A stretch of 48,611 bases of DNA from an uncultured Clostridia bacterium (GCA_947589005.1 CANPZO010000020.1:1-48611), one strand, 5' to 3'. Numbered from the stretch's first letter, positions 8,677 through 17,692 are shown. Numbers and translations: made by a program. The notes: generated by a model not told the origin, from the letters alone.

Positions 8677-10725
8677 ATGAAAAAATTCATTTCGGCGGTA
8701 TTGGCCGCGTCCATGGCCTTGGCCGCGCTTCCGGCTTTCGCCGCCGAGGAGGAGGTCGGCGTCGTTACCGGCGTAACTCAGGAGGCCGGGACCGCCACCG
8801 CGGAGCAGGCAATTGCCGTGGCAAAGACGGTGTTCGACGTGCCCGAGGAGCTCAGCCGTTGCGATTACAATGTGTTCGACCAGAGCGGAGAGCAGATATT
8901 TGACATAAGCTGGTCCGACCCCGACGGCGAAAAATCGGTAAACGTGGAGGTCAACTCCCGACTGGTGCCCACCCGGTACAACAACTACACCTTTGACGAG
9001 GCGAGCGGCCTTTCCGAGATAAGGAAGAGCCAGCTCCTTGAAGCCGCCGAGACCTTTCTTGACGGCGTCGTGCCCCAGCTCTCCGGCAATCTGGTTTACA
9101 GCGAAAATGAGAGCGGCGGCGTGCGCTTCAGGTTCAACCGCTATGAAAACGGCATCCGCGTGGAGGGCAGCTATGCCACCGTGCTCATGAGCCGTTCCAC
9201 CGGTCAGGTGCGCAGCTACACCCTCGTTTGGGATTTTGACAGCGATTTTTCCGCCCTCGCGGGAGAGACCGTTGACGAGGCGATGGCCTATCAAAGGCTG
9301 AATGACGAGGCCGTCCGCACCGAATATCAGATATTCGGCGAAAAAGCCTTTCCGGTTTACGCTTGTTACGGCGGCGTATATGTGGACGCTTCCGGCGGCA
9401 CTTTCAGCCCCGCGTCTTTCTACGACGGCTATAAGCTGGCTAATTTTTCCATGGACGCCATGGACGCCGTGGCGGAAATGGCTTCCGGCGACGGGGAAGG
9501 CGGTAGCTACCGCTTGACTCAGGAGGAGATAGCCGCCGTCGATAAGATGAACAGTCTTATCAGCCGTGAAAAAGTGGAGGAGCTCATCGCCTCCATGCCC
9601 GAGCTGTCCCTGCCCGAAAAATACGAGCTGCAGCTCCGCTATATCTCCCAGAAATATTACAGCGGCGAGGACGAGGAAACAAAATATATTGTGGCCTGCG
9701 ACTTCGAGACCGAAAACGGCTATGCCGACATGACCCTTGACGCCGAGACGGGAGAGCTCAAAAACTTTTATTCCTGGAACGAAAACGACCTGCGCTACTA
9801 TGATGAGGAGACCAGGGCCTACTCGCAGGAGCAGTGCCGCTCCGTCGCCGACGGCTTCATTCGGAGGATAAAGAATGTGGACGGCTATCGGCTCGATACG
9901 GAGTCTGTCGCCGACGCCGCGCAGTATGTCCGTTATATCGGCGAAATTCCTTTCCCTGACGACTATAAGAACGCCGCGGTCTCGGCCAATACCGGCAAGG
10001 TGACCGGCTATTATGAGAACGTGCCTCGGGTTGAGATAGTGACTCCGGCCGTCACCGCCGACCGTCTCACCGCCGTTAAAAACGCCTATGACGCCGAACT
10101 TGTTTACACCTACATGGCCGACGCCGACGAGGAGGGCGTCAGGACCGGCGTCCATCCCGTGCTCGCCCGCAAGCTCACCGGTAAAACCGATTTCTACGTG
10201 CTCAGGGCCGAGGACGGCGAACCTGTGGATTATGACGGCGAAAAGCCCGCCGCGGTGACCGCGAAGAACGACGAGACCGGCCATCCCGCCTGGAACGCCT
10301 TCGATATGCTCCGTGAAAACGACATAACCCTCACCGGCGCGTGGTCCTTCGACGACGAGATTTCCGGCGGCGACTTCCGCAACCTTATCGCCATGCTCAC
10401 AGGCATTGACGCCGTGCCCTACCGCTACATCGGCAATGAGGACGAGGAAAGCCTTGACGGTCCCGTCACCCGTGAAAAGGCGGCGGAAATGATAGCCAAG
10501 CAGTTCGGCTGGGAGCCCCTTATCGACCTGAACATCTACTCGGTTCAGTTCACCGACGCGGCCGGCTTTACCGGCGGCATCGGAGCGGCGGCAATACTCG
10601 GCGGCCTTGGAGTTATGCCTGCCGACGGGAACGGCGGCTTCCGCCCCGGCGATAACCTCACCTACGGCGACGCCTTCGTTATAGCGTATAATCTGGCCAA
10701 GCTGGATTTATATAATGCCAAATAA
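8677..10725 (+). CDS. Secreted PepSY/YcdB-like protein with degenerate SLH C-terminus
   Basis: 682 residues. AAGGAGG lies 8-9 nt before the ATG. Residues 1-23 form a signal peptide (MKKFISAVLAAS...AFA). Two repeated PepSY/YcdB-YcdC-like units follow (about 35-250 and 300-480), recognisable by phrases such as VNVEVNSRLVPTRYNNY, VRFRFNRYENGIRVEGSY and YADMTLDAETGELKNFY. The last 140 residues look like S-layer homology repeats: AFDMLRENDITL; VTREKAAEMIAKQFG; GGLGVMPADGNGGFRPGDNLTYGDAF. Together these suggest an exported protein held on wall polymer. PepSY-type domains are often protease inhibitors or propeptides, but no activity is evident here. It is convergent with the SLH gene at 11510-13369. 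Confidence 0.8.
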   Translation: MKKFISAVLAASMALAALPAFAAEEEVGVVTGVTQEAGTATAEQAIAVAKTVFDVPEELSRCDYNVFDQSGEQIFDISWSDPDGEKSVNVEVNSRLVPTRYNNYTFDEASGLSEIRKSQLLEAAETFLDGVVPQLSGNLVYSENESGGVRFRFNRYENGIRVEGSYATVLMSRSTGQVRSYTLVWDFDSDFSALAGETVDEAMAYQRLNDEAVRTEYQIFGEKAFPVYACYGGVYVDASGGTFSPASFYDGYKLANFSMDAMDAVAEMASGDGEGGSYRLTQEEIAAVDKMNSLISREKVEELIASMPELSLPEKYELQLRYISQKYYSGEDEETKYIVACDFETENGYADMTLDAETGELKNFYSWNENDLRYYDEETRAYSQEQCRSVADGFIRRIKNVDGYRLDTESVADAAQYVRYIGEIPFPDDYKNAAVSANTGKVTGYYENVPRVEIVTPAVTADRLTAVKNAYDAELVYTYMADADEEGVRTGVHPVLARKLTGKTDFYVLRAEDGEPVDYDGEKPAAVTAKNDETGHPAWNAFDMLRENDITLTGAWSFDDEISGGDFRNLIAMLTGIDAVPYRYIGNEDEESLDGPVTREKAAEMIAKQFGWEPLIDLNIYSVQFTDAAGFTGGIGAAAILGGLGVMPADGNGGFRPGDNLTYGDAFVIAYNLAKLDLYNAK

Positions 10726-10737
10726 ATTCAACCGGAA

Positions 10738-11496
10738 GGGGCTGTAAAAAAGTCGCGCAAAACAACATCGGAACAGGCGTAACATCGCTTGTTCCGATTT
10801 CTTTAAAATTTTTTCGGCGGCTTGAAGGCAAGCCGCCCTACGGAGCACCAACGTAACAATATGCTGTAGGGCGGGCTGCCGCGTCGTCGCAAGCCTAACT
10901 TCGCTTGCGGCGACTTTTTATGCTTCGCAAAAAGTCACCGCTTGGCTCGTTCGGCTGCTCCTCCTTTTCCCCGCAAAGCCTGTCGGCTTTGCGGGGGCCC
11001 CATAACCGCCGTCCCGCATGACGGACAAAAAACTCGCAAAAGGTTGGTAGTGAGCCAAAGCCGTCGCGAGGGCTGCTTTAGGCCCGAAGCAGGCGACGCG
11101 AACGTGACCTTTTGCGAAAAAGGAGGGGCAAGCCCTCGTGCGGCGACATTTTTTCACAAGAAAAAAGCGTCGGAGCTAAGACGGGCTTTGCCCCGACACC
11201 GCCGAGGGTGATTTTCGTTCGTAGTTCAAGGGCATAAATAAAAAGAAAAACCGTCTTTTTTGAAAAAGGCGGTTTTTCCACATTAATTCATAGGTTTGAT
11301 TTTATGTTGGGTTTATCAAAACATAAATTTGCCTTAAATTAAGTTATTTAGCCCAAATGGGGCCCCCGCAAAACGGCGAAGCCGATTTTGTGGGGAAAAG
11401 GAGTCACAGCGAGGTAAGCCGAGTTTCGATTTTTAAATCGAAACTTGCGATACCGAGCTTGTGACGACGCAGGTCTGCGCCATTTTTTTACAGCCC
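10738..11496. repeat. MITE-like intergenic repeat, copy 2 (composite, 0.76 kb)
   Basis: This fills the whole gap between two convergent stop codons, leaving 12-13 nt at each side. The left end reads GGGCTGTAAAAAAGTCGCGC (from 10739) and the right end (11477-11496, reverse strand) reads GGGCTGTAAAAAAATGGCGC, a 20-bp near-perfect terminal inverted repeat. Inside are an inverted partial copy of the GGGGCCCCCGCAAAG block (about 10955-11003), a section shared in inverse orientation with copy 3 (about 11209-11340), and a section shared with copy 1 (11350-11496). It also holds CCGCCCTAC/GTAGGGCGG arms (about 10835-10875) and the hairpin GTTTCGATTT/AAATCGAAAC (11423-11444). Short open frames here, for example one beginning MEKPPFSKKTVFLF on the minus strand, lack ribosome binding sites and recur only because the repeat recurs. 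No gene is called. Confidence 0.8.
10767..10805 (+). terminator. Intrinsic terminator after the PepSY/SLH gene
   Basis: The stem ATCGGAACA (10767-10775) pairs with TGTTCCGAT (10790-10798). A T-rich tail follows. It lies 42 nt downstream of the stop codon, inside the left part of repeat copy 2. Confidence 0.65.
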
Positions 11497-11509
11497 TTTT
11501 TTTGCGGCT

Positions 11510-13369
11510 TTATTCGGGTATAACCACTATGGTATTGGCCGTGGAAACACCGTTGAAGGTGGTGCCTATGGCGGTTACGCGCTGGCCCACCTCAAGGTCG
11601 GAGGGCCTCATCTTTTCGCCGTCGGAGGCGTCGATGATGGCTGTGGATAAGGAGCCGCCGGAGGTCATGTTCATGAACACCTGCTGAACCTCGTCGCCCG
11701 TGTCGATATTGACATAGCCGTAGCTCAGATTGTAGTCAACTATATATCCGCTTATCTGGAAGGTGGAGGAGCTGGGGTCCGAGGTCACGTTTATGTAAAC
11801 TATGCTGCTGCTGTCGAGTCTCAGCTCCACAAAGGAGCCAAGGCGCAAATCATAAAGCTCGGCCTCGTTTCCGTCTATTTCCACCTCAACGTCGGGAGCG
11901 ATGGCAAACACATTGTCGGTGTTGCCGGTGCGGACCGTCAGCTTGGGGTTGGATTCGATAACGATGGAGGTTACGACGCCGGAGGCTGTGCTGGACGAGC
12001 TGGTGGCCTCGATGGCGGTCACTATGCCGTCGTCCTCGGTGAGCTTGACCTCGTCGCCTACCAGAAGGCTGCGGAGGCTGGCCGATTTTCCGTTGCGCGT
12101 TACGGAAACGTCGGCGGCCACAAAGTAGTCGTTCGTTTCATCGTCCACAAGCACGCTGAGAATAAATTCCGGAGAAAGCTGTATGTCGGATATGACACCG
12201 CTGACGCCGGACCCCGAGGCGGCCGCATTGGAGGCGTCAAGAGAAATTATCTTGCCGTCCAGGGCCGTAACTACGGCCACAAGGTCCTTGTGCAGGTCGT
12301 CAAAGGTGCAGGCTTTGCCCTCGAGCGTGATTTTGGGATTTTCGTCGGGAACAAGGACGAAGCTGCGCTCACTGCCGGTGGAAAGGTCATCCATGAAAAG
12401 GGTTATGCTGTCCTCACCGATATTGGCGTCGGTGAGTATGCCGGCATAGGTCTCGGAGCCGCCGGGAGAGGTGAGGGCCTCGATGGAAACCGCGCTGCTG
12501 CCGCTGTAAAGCGCCAGTACGCGGCTGCCGTTGGGAAGGGCCGCGAGAGAGACGGACTTGCCGTCCACCATGTACTTGGTGGCGGAGCCCGTGCGGACGG
12601 TGATGTCCGCTCCGGCGTCGCTGCGGTAGATGTTGACGGTGCCGGCCTCGGTATCCTTAGAGCTGAGAGTTCCGTATACGGTCGAATAGTTCAGCTTCGA
12701 GATTATCCTGCTGAGGATGACCGCCGCCTGAGCGCGGGTGATATTTTCATTTGGCCCGAATTTATTCTGGCCTGTGCCGTTCATAAGTCCCTGCTCGGTC
12801 ACGTATTCCACATAAGCCCGGGCCGACGTGGGTATCTCGCTGTAATCGTCATAGTCCAGAGCGACGGCGATGTTCTTGCGCACCTGCTCCTCCGCTCCCA
12901 TTACCTTGGTCAGCAGGACGGCCGCCTCATAGCGCTTGATGGCCGTGCCCGCCTGACCCAGAAGGCTGTCCAGCTCCTCGGGCTTGATTATGCCCTTGTA
13001 AAGCAGGAAGGAGACCTCGGGCTTGTAGCGGTTGTATGTATCGCCCAGGTCGTAGCCGGCCAGAGTAGGGGCGTAAATGGCGGTTGCGTACCCGGTGTAG
13101 GGCGAGTAGTCGTCGTTTGTGTAGCCGGCCACCCGCGACAGCAGCAGGAGCATCTCTATCTTTCTGATGGCGTTGGCGGGCTTAAAGGTGCCGTCCGTAT
13201 ATCCCTTGATTATACCCAGACGGGTCATGCTCTCGACGTCGTCGATGGCCCATCCGTACTGGGAAGCGGACATATCGGAAAAGCTGCTTTCCGCCGCCAT
13301 TGCCGCGGGAACGACGGAAGCGCACATTAAGCACAGGGCTGCCGCCGTGGACAGTATTTTCTTTAACAT
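11510..13369 (-). CDS. S-layer homology (SLH) domain surface protein
   Basis: 619 residues from the ATG at 13369, preceded by AGGAGG at a normal spacing. A longer in-frame start at 13456 would read through the promoter and is rejected. Signal peptide: MLKKILSTAAALCLM to about residue 25. Three SLH repeats follow: about 30-80 (WAIDDVESMTRLGIIKGYTDGTFKP), 95-150 (KPEVSFLLYKGIIKPEEL), and 165-225 (ARAYVEYVTEQGLMNGTGQNKFGPNENITRAQAAVIL). SLH domains bind pyruvylated secondary wall polymer. Residues 230-619 are Thr/Ser/Asp-rich with several imperfect beta-rich repeats (VYGTLSSKDTEAGTVNIY; VSGVISDIQL; ASGVVTSIVI; ISGYIVDYNLSYGYVNI), typical of S-layer proteins. No Cys-rich or catalytic motif is seen. 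Expression is probably high given its near-consensus promoter. Confidence 0.88.
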   Translation of the reverse strand: MLKKILSTAAALCLMCASVVPAAMAAESSFSDMSASQYGWAIDDVESMTRLGIIKGYTDGTFKPANAIRKIEMLLLLSRVAGYTNDDYSPYTGYATAIYAPTLAGYDLGDTYNRYKPEVSFLLYKGIIKPEELDSLLGQAGTAIKRYEAAVLLTKVMGAEEQVRKNIAVALDYDDYSEIPTSARAYVEYVTEQGLMNGTGQNKFGPNENITRAQAAVILSRIISKLNYSTVYGTLSSKDTEAGTVNIYRSDAGADITVRTGSATKYMVDGKSVSLAALPNGSRVLALYSGSSAVSIEALTSPGGSETYAGILTDANIGEDSITLFMDDLSTGSERSFVLVPDENPKITLEGKACTFDDLHKDLVAVVTALDGKIISLDASNAAASGSGVSGVISDIQLSPEFILSVLVDDETNDYFVAADVSVTRNGKSASLRSLLVGDEVKLTEDDGIVTAIEATSSSSTASGVVTSIVIESNPKLTVRTGNTDNVFAIAPDVEVEIDGNEAELYDLRLGSFVELRLDSSSIVYINVTSDPSSSTFQISGYIVDYNLSYGYVNIDTGDEVQQVFMNMTSGGSLSTAIIDASDGEKMRPSDLEVGQRVTAIGTTFNGVSTANTIVVIPE

Positions 13370-13390
13370 TCCAAAAATCCTCCTTTTTGA

Positions 13391-13406
13391 GCCGCCGAAA
13401 GGCGGC
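13391..13406 (-). promoter_or_regulatory. Leader hairpin of the SLH gene
   Basis: GCCGCC and GGCGGC form a perfect 6-bp stem with a 4-nt loop, close upstream of the ribosome binding site and near the predicted transcript start. 5'-proximal stems like this can stabilise abundant mRNAs. Regulation by a protein or ligand is possible but unsupported. Confidence 0.5.
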
Positions 13407-13424
13407 AAAATATGATTTGCTTTC

Positions 13425-13453
13425 ATTATAACACACTGAAGTAAAAAATTCAA
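13425..13453 (-). promoter_or_regulatory. Sigma-A promoter for the SLH gene
   Basis: On the minus strand, TTGAAT (13453-13448), a 17-bp spacer and a perfect TATAAT (13430-13425). It drives the SLH protein with a leader of about 50 nt containing the hairpin at 13391-13406. Confidence 0.8.
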
Positions 13454-13487
13454 CAAAAAAATAAAATAAAATTTATTTTATTTTGTG

Positions 13488-13517
13488 TTTACTTTTGTGG
13501 GTGAACTATGCTATAAT
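13488..13517 (+). promoter_or_regulatory. Promoter for the clpE-like gene
   Basis: TTTACT (13488-13493), an 18-bp spacer, then TATAAT (13512-13517) with a TG one base upstream (extended -10). AGGAGA at 13528-13533 serves the ATG at 13541. No CtsR tandem heptad (GGTCAAA type) is seen around it, so control by CtsR is not supported. Confidence 0.6.
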
Positions 13518-13540
13518 TATAGAGATTAGGAGATGAAGCC

Positions 13541-15823
13541 ATGATTTGTACCAGATGCAAGAAGAATGTCGCGGTTCTGTTCATCACCAAGCTGGAGAAC
13601 GGCAAGCGTATAAACGAGGGACTTTGCATACCCTGCGCGCGTGAGCTTGGCATAAATCCCATGGGCCAGCTCGCGGGCGGGGTAGATATGGATATGGACA
13701 GCTTTGAAAATATAGGCGAGCAGATGTCGCAGCTGATGGGCGGCATGGACGACCCCGACGCCGAGGGCGGGGAAGGGAATGGTCTTGACGGCTTTTTGAA
13801 GAACGTCATGAATATGTTCAACAAAAACGCCGCCCCCGACGGCGGAAAGGACAAGGCCAAAAAGGACGCCGCCAACGCCTCCGGCGATAAGAAGAACGAA
13901 AAGCGCGGCGACCGCCGCCGCAGCCTCCTTGACGCCTACGGAGTAAATCTGACCCAAAAGGCCGCCGAGGGAAAGGTCGATCCCTGCATCGGCAGGGAAA
14001 AGGAGCTTGAGCGGCTGGTCCAGATACTCAACCGCCGGGGCAAGAATAACCCCGTGCTGCTGGGTGAGCCCGGCGTGGGCAAGACCAATCTGGCGGAGGG
14101 CTTCGCAAGGCGCATCACCGAGAAAAACGTGCCGGTGAAGCTGCTCAATAAGGAAGTGTACCTCCTGGACTTTACCGCGGTCGTGGCCGGCACTCAGTAT
14201 CGGGGCCAGTTCGAGGCGAGGCTCAAGGGCATAATCGACGAGGCCCGCGACCGGGGCAATATTATCATCGTCATTGACGAGCTGCACAACATCGTGGGCG
14301 CGGGCAGCGCCGAGGGCGCCATGAACGCCGGCAATATCCTCAAGCCCGCCCTTGCCAGGGGCGAGATACAGATAATCGGCGCCACGACCCTTGCCGAGTA
14401 TCGCAAGTATATAGAGAAGGACTCCGCGCTGGAGCGCAGGTTCCAGCCGGTAATGGTGGACGAGCCCTCTGTGGAGGACACCGTCGAGATACTTAAGGGC
14501 CTTCGGGACAGCTACCAAAATTACCACCGGGTCAAGATAACCGACGAGGTCATAAGGGCGGCGGCGGTGCTGTCGGAACGGTATATAACTGACCGCTTTC
14601 TGCCGGACAAGGCCATCGACCTTATCGACGAGGCCGGCAGCCGCTGCAATCTCAAAAACGCAGCCCTCGCGGAGCTGGAGGAGAAAAAAGCTCTCGCGGC
14701 TCAGCTCGACGAGGAGCTGGACGGCGTTTTCGACGGCAGCGAGCCCACCGAGGAGGACTACGCCAAGGCCGCCGAGATACGCACTCGGCGCTGCGAGATA
14801 GATAAGGAAATGGAAAATCTTGAGGCCCAGCTGGACAACGTGTACCTCACGGTGGAGGATATAGCCTATGTTGTCGAGGCGTGGACAAAGATACCCGTGA
14901 GGAAGATAACTCAGGAGGAGACTAGGCGGCTCCTCGATTTGGAGGAAAGGCTGCACCGGCGCATAATCGGTCAGGACAAGGCCGTCAGCGCGGTGGCCAG
15001 GGCCATTCGCCGCAACCGCGCTGCCCTGTCAAAGAAGCGCCGCCCCGCCGGATTTATTTTTGCCGGACCCACCGGCGTGGGCAAGACGGAACTGGTCAAG
15101 CAGCTTGCCGTCGAGCTTTTTGACAGCGAGGAGGCCCTCATAAGGGTGGACATGAGCGAATATATGGAGAAGCACTCCGTGGCCAAGCTCATAGGTTCGC
15201 CTCCGGGATATGTGGGCTATGACGACGCGGGCCAGCTCACCGAAAAGGTGCGCCGCCGTCCTTACAGCGTGATTTTGTTCGACGAGATAGAAAAGGCCCA
15301 CCCCGACGTGACCAACGTGCTTTTACAGATACTGGACGACGGACGGGTCACCGACAGCCACGGCAAGGTGGTCAGCTTTGAAAATACCGTCATTGTTATG
15401 ACCTCCAATCTGGGCAGCGACTGGAAGGGCGAGGGGATAGGCTTTGCCGCGGAGCCGGAAAAGAGGAACGAGGACAAGCTGAACACCGCCCTGAAAAACC
15501 ACTTCCGCCCCGAGTTTTTGAACCGGGTGGACGAGGTGGTCGTCTTTGAGAGCCTGACAAAGGACCAGCTCATGAAAATAATGGACATAATGCTGGACGA
15601 GCTGAACGAGATGCTGGCGGAAAAGGGTATGCGTCTGGAGCTCACCGACGAGGCGAAGAATTTCGTCCTCGAGCAGGGCACCGACGAACGCTTCGGGGCG
15701 CGGCCGCTGCGCAGGGCCATCAGCCGCCACATTCAGGATAAGCTCGCGGACATAATTATCCGCGGCGAACGCAGGGAGGTTCTGCGGGGCGAACTGAAGG
15801 ACGGAGAGATAGTAATAAGTTAA
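13541..15823 (+). CDS. clpE: ClpE-like AAA+ unfoldase (Clp ATPase with N-terminal zinc finger)
   Basis: 760 residues. The N-terminus holds a treble-clef-like zinc motif C3-x2-C6...C29-x2-C32, the hallmark that separates ClpE from ClpC. A Gly/Asp/Lys-rich linker (about 50-125) follows. The first AAA+ domain has Walker A GEPGVGKT (175-182), then VIDELHN and the arginine-finger region LERRFQ. A UVR-like coiled segment with AKAAEIRTRRCEI sits near 410-430. The second AAA+ domain has Walker A GPTGVGKT (509-516) and VILFDEIEKAHPDV. An IGF tripeptide (633-635) sits where Clp unfoldases carry the loop that docks on ClpP, so it probably feeds unfolded proteins to ClpP in the cytoplasm. clpP is not in the window. 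An ECF sigma factor gene follows 34 nt later, which is compatible with a stress operon. Confidence 0.92.
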   Translation: MICTRCKKNVAVLFITKLENGKRINEGLCIPCARELGINPMGQLAGGVDMDMDSFENIGEQMSQLMGGMDDPDAEGGEGNGLDGFLKNVMNMFNKNAAPDGGKDKAKKDAANASGDKKNEKRGDRRRSLLDAYGVNLTQKAAEGKVDPCIGREKELERLVQILNRRGKNNPVLLGEPGVGKTNLAEGFARRITEKNVPVKLLNKEVYLLDFTAVVAGTQYRGQFEARLKGIIDEARDRGNIIIVIDELHNIVGAGSAEGAMNAGNILKPALARGEIQIIGATTLAEYRKYIEKDSALERRFQPVMVDEPSVEDTVEILKGLRDSYQNYHRVKITDEVIRAAAVLSERYITDRFLPDKAIDLIDEAGSRCNLKNAALAELEEKKALAAQLDEELDGVFDGSEPTEEDYAKAAEIRTRRCEIDKEMENLEAQLDNVYLTVEDIAYVVEAWTKIPVRKITQEETRRLLDLEERLHRRIIGQDKAVSAVARAIRRNRAALSKKRRPAGFIFAGPTGVGKTELVKQLAVELFDSEEALIRVDMSEYMEKHSVAKLIGSPPGYVGYDDAGQLTEKVRRRPYSVILFDEIEKAHPDVTNVLLQILDDGRVTDSHGKVVSFENTVIVMTSNLGSDWKGEGIGFAAEPEKRNEDKLNTALKNHFRPEFLNRVDEVVVFESLTKDQLMKIMDIMLDELNEMLAEKGMRLELTDEAKNFVLEQGTDERFGARPLRRAISRHIQDKLADIIIRGERREVLRGELKDGEIVIS

Positions 15824-15857
15824 ACAACGACCGATATTCGGCAGAGGAGGTGAGGCT

Positions 15858-16388
15858 GTGGACGAGTACATGAAAAAGCTGACAAGCGGCGACGAAAAGG
15901 CATTTGAGCGTTTTGTAAAAGAAAATCAGAACAGAGTATACGCCGTTTGTCTTAACATGATGAAAAATCCTCATGACGCTCAAGACGCGGCGCAGGAGGC
16001 TTTTATCAAAGCCTACCGCAGCCTCCGAAGCTTCAAAGGCGAGAGCAAGGTGGAGACCTGGCTCACGAGGATAGCGGTCAATACCTGCCTCGACGCCCTG
16101 CGCTCACGCAGGGAAACGGAAAATATCGACGACAGGCTGGATTTGGCCTCGGAGGACACTCCCGAAACGGAGCTCGAGAAAAGCCGTCTCCGTCAGGAGG
16201 TGCGCAAGGCTCTGGCCGCCCTGCCGCCGGATATGCGGTCGGTGGTGGTGCTGAGGGACGTGGAGGGCTACAGCTACGAGGAGGTGGCGGAAATGCTCCG
16301 CCTCAACATCGGCACCGTCAGGTCCCGTCTGTCGCGGGCGAGGGAAAAGCTAAAAAATATTTTTTACGAAAACAGGGAACTTTTTTAA
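15858..16388 (+). CDS. ECF-type RNA polymerase sigma factor (SigW-like)
   Basis: 176 residues from a GTG start with a strong AGGAGGTGAG site just upstream. Region 2 spans about 12-80 (NRVYAVCLNMMKNPHDAQDAAQEAFIKAYRSL, then FKGESKVETWLTRIAVNTCLDALR). Region 4 spans about 115-170 (LPPDMRSVVVLRDVEGYSYEEVAEML, then NIGTVRSRLSRAREKL, the helix-turn-helix that reads the -35 element). Regions 1 and 3 are missing, as usual for group 4 sigma factors. The next gene, 47 nt downstream, is a zinc-finger membrane anti-sigma factor, so activity is likely controlled by an envelope signal. The regulon is unknown. Confidence 0.95.
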   Translation: MDEYMKKLTSGDEKAFERFVKENQNRVYAVCLNMMKNPHDAQDAAQEAFIKAYRSLRSFKGESKVETWLTRIAVNTCLDALRSRRETENIDDRLDLASEDTPETELEKSRLRQEVRKALAALPPDMRSVVVLRDVEGYSYEEVAEMLRLNIGTVRSRLSRAREKLKNIFYENRELF

Positions 16389-16435
16389 AGGCAAAAGCGT
16401 CTAAAAAATGAGAACTTTGAAAGGAGGCGGCAATT

Positions 16436-17692
16436 ATGAGCTGCGATGAGTTCAGAAGCGTGGTTTTTGAGTTCGCGCGGGGCGAGCTTTCCGTTGAAGC
16501 GGCTGAAAAGGCCGCCGAACATATTGAGAAATGTTCTCGGTGCAGGGAGGAATACGAGGCCGTGAGTGAGCTTGTGGAGACGCTTGAGTCCCTTGGCGGC
16601 GAGCCCGCGCCGCAATCTCTGCTGCCGGGCGTAATGAAGAAAATATCGGCTGAAAAGGCCGGAAGAAAGAAATTCAATATTGTGCGCTTCGGCACGGCGG
16701 CGGCCGCCGCAGCCGTCCTTGTGGTGTGCTCGGTGAGCGTGCTGCCCAAGCTTGCGGACAGGCATAACGCGCCCGACAGTCGGGCCGGGCAGACGGCCGG
16801 CACGGAGGACCCGTCGAAGGATGCCGTCCCGTTAGAACCGGAACCGGAAACGGAACCCGAGAATGGGAAAGCAACAGAAGGGGCAACAGTGGAAACAATA
16901 GAAGAAACGGCAAATGAAAACACTGATGCCGGCGCCGTTCCCGCCGCCGCGGGGGACGTCCCGTCCGCCGCCTCTTACAGCGGCGAGACCGAGGCGGCCG
17001 ACAGCGTTGAAAGCGCCCCCTCCGCCCGGAGCGGCGGGCAAACCACTTATGGGAATGAAGCCGTTAAAAGCGGCTATGAGAACGCGAAAAAAGAAAAAAC
17101 GCCTGAGAATGGCACGCCTGACGGGGACGGGAGCTCCGGAACCGAGCGGTTCACGGTACTTGACGCGGACGATGAGGGGGTCCCGACCGCCGGCGGCGCG
17201 GATAAAGAAAGCGCCGAGACCGCCTTGTCTGCGGACGGGGACGGAACGGATACCGTATCGGTTGAGCCCCGTATGATAAGTATTGACGACGACCGCGCCG
17301 AGGAAAGCGGCCCGGTGACCTCCGGCAGAGGCGGAGGCGGGCTTACCGCCGGCGGCGGACGCGGCGGTAACGGCGTGAACGGATACGGCTTTGACAGCGG
17401 CGGAAACGGCGGTAATAACGGCGCCTTTGAGGCGGAGAAATATATATGCAGACGGGTCATATTCACCGTGCCCGCCCAATATGCCTCCGCCGCCGCGGTT
17501 GACACCGCGGGCAAATCGTTTGGCGAGGTTGCGGCCGAGCTTGACGCTCTTGGCGTCGGTTACAGGGTTGATGTCGAGGAGGAGGATATGACGGCCGAAC
17601 ACGCCTCCGCCACGCCCGGACGCAGGGCCGAGATAGAGGAGCTTTGCGCCGCCGAGCGCTGCGTCATATTAATAGAGGAGGCCGGGGAATGA
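16436..17692 (+). CDS. Membrane anti-sigma factor with zf-HC2 zinc finger
   Basis: 418 residues; AAAGGAGG precedes the ATG. The N-terminal cytoplasmic part carries the ZAS motif C3...H29-x3-C33-x2-C36, which clamps ECF sigma factors. One membrane segment follows (about 84-106, TAAAAAAVLVVCSVSVL). The outer part is long and low-complexity: Glu/Pro/Thr-rich (about 120-330), then Gly-rich (GRGGGGLTAGGGRGGNG near 300). It ends in a compact C-terminal region (about 335-418, VIFTVPAQYASAAAVDTAGKSFGEVAAELDALG). The outer domain is far larger than in RsiW-type proteins and may sense a wall or redox signal. Its stop overlaps the start of the glycosylase gene (ATGA). Confidence 0.85.
   Translation: MSCDEFRSVVFEFARGELSVEAAEKAAEHIEKCSRCREEYEAVSELVETLESLGGEPAPQSLLPGVMKKISAEKAGRKKFNIVRFGTAAAAAAVLVVCSVSVLPKLADRHNAPDSRAGQTAGTEDPSKDAVPLEPEPETEPENGKATEGATVETIEETANENTDAGAVPAAAGDVPSAASYSGETEAADSVESAPSARSGGQTTYGNEAVKSGYENAKKEKTPENGTPDGDGSSGTERFTVLDADDEGVPTAGGADKESAETALSADGDGTDTVSVEPRMISIDDDRAEESGPVTSGRGGGGLTAGGGRGGNGVNGYGFDSGGNGGNNGAFEAEKYICRRVIFTVPAQYASAAAVDTAGKSFGEVAAELDALGVGYRVDVEEEDMTAEHASATPGRRAEIEELCAAERCVILIEEAGE

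Noticed and set aside
8530-10284. A 584-codon minus-strand frame over the PepSY/SLH gene
   Set aside because: Shadow of a gene with a signal peptide and an AAGGAGG site on the plus strand; its translation has no recognisable domain.
11078-11281. Small frame beginning MEKPPF on the minus strand, with a relative at 26640-26876 on the plus strand
   Set aside because: Both come from the same intergenic repeat. The shared peptide follows from DNA repeat identity, diverges after about 25 residues and lacks a ribosome binding site.
13400-13540. CtsR or HrcA (CIRCE) operator before the clpE-like gene
   Set aside because: No tandem GGTCAAA-type heptads and no TTAGCACTC inverted repeat are present.
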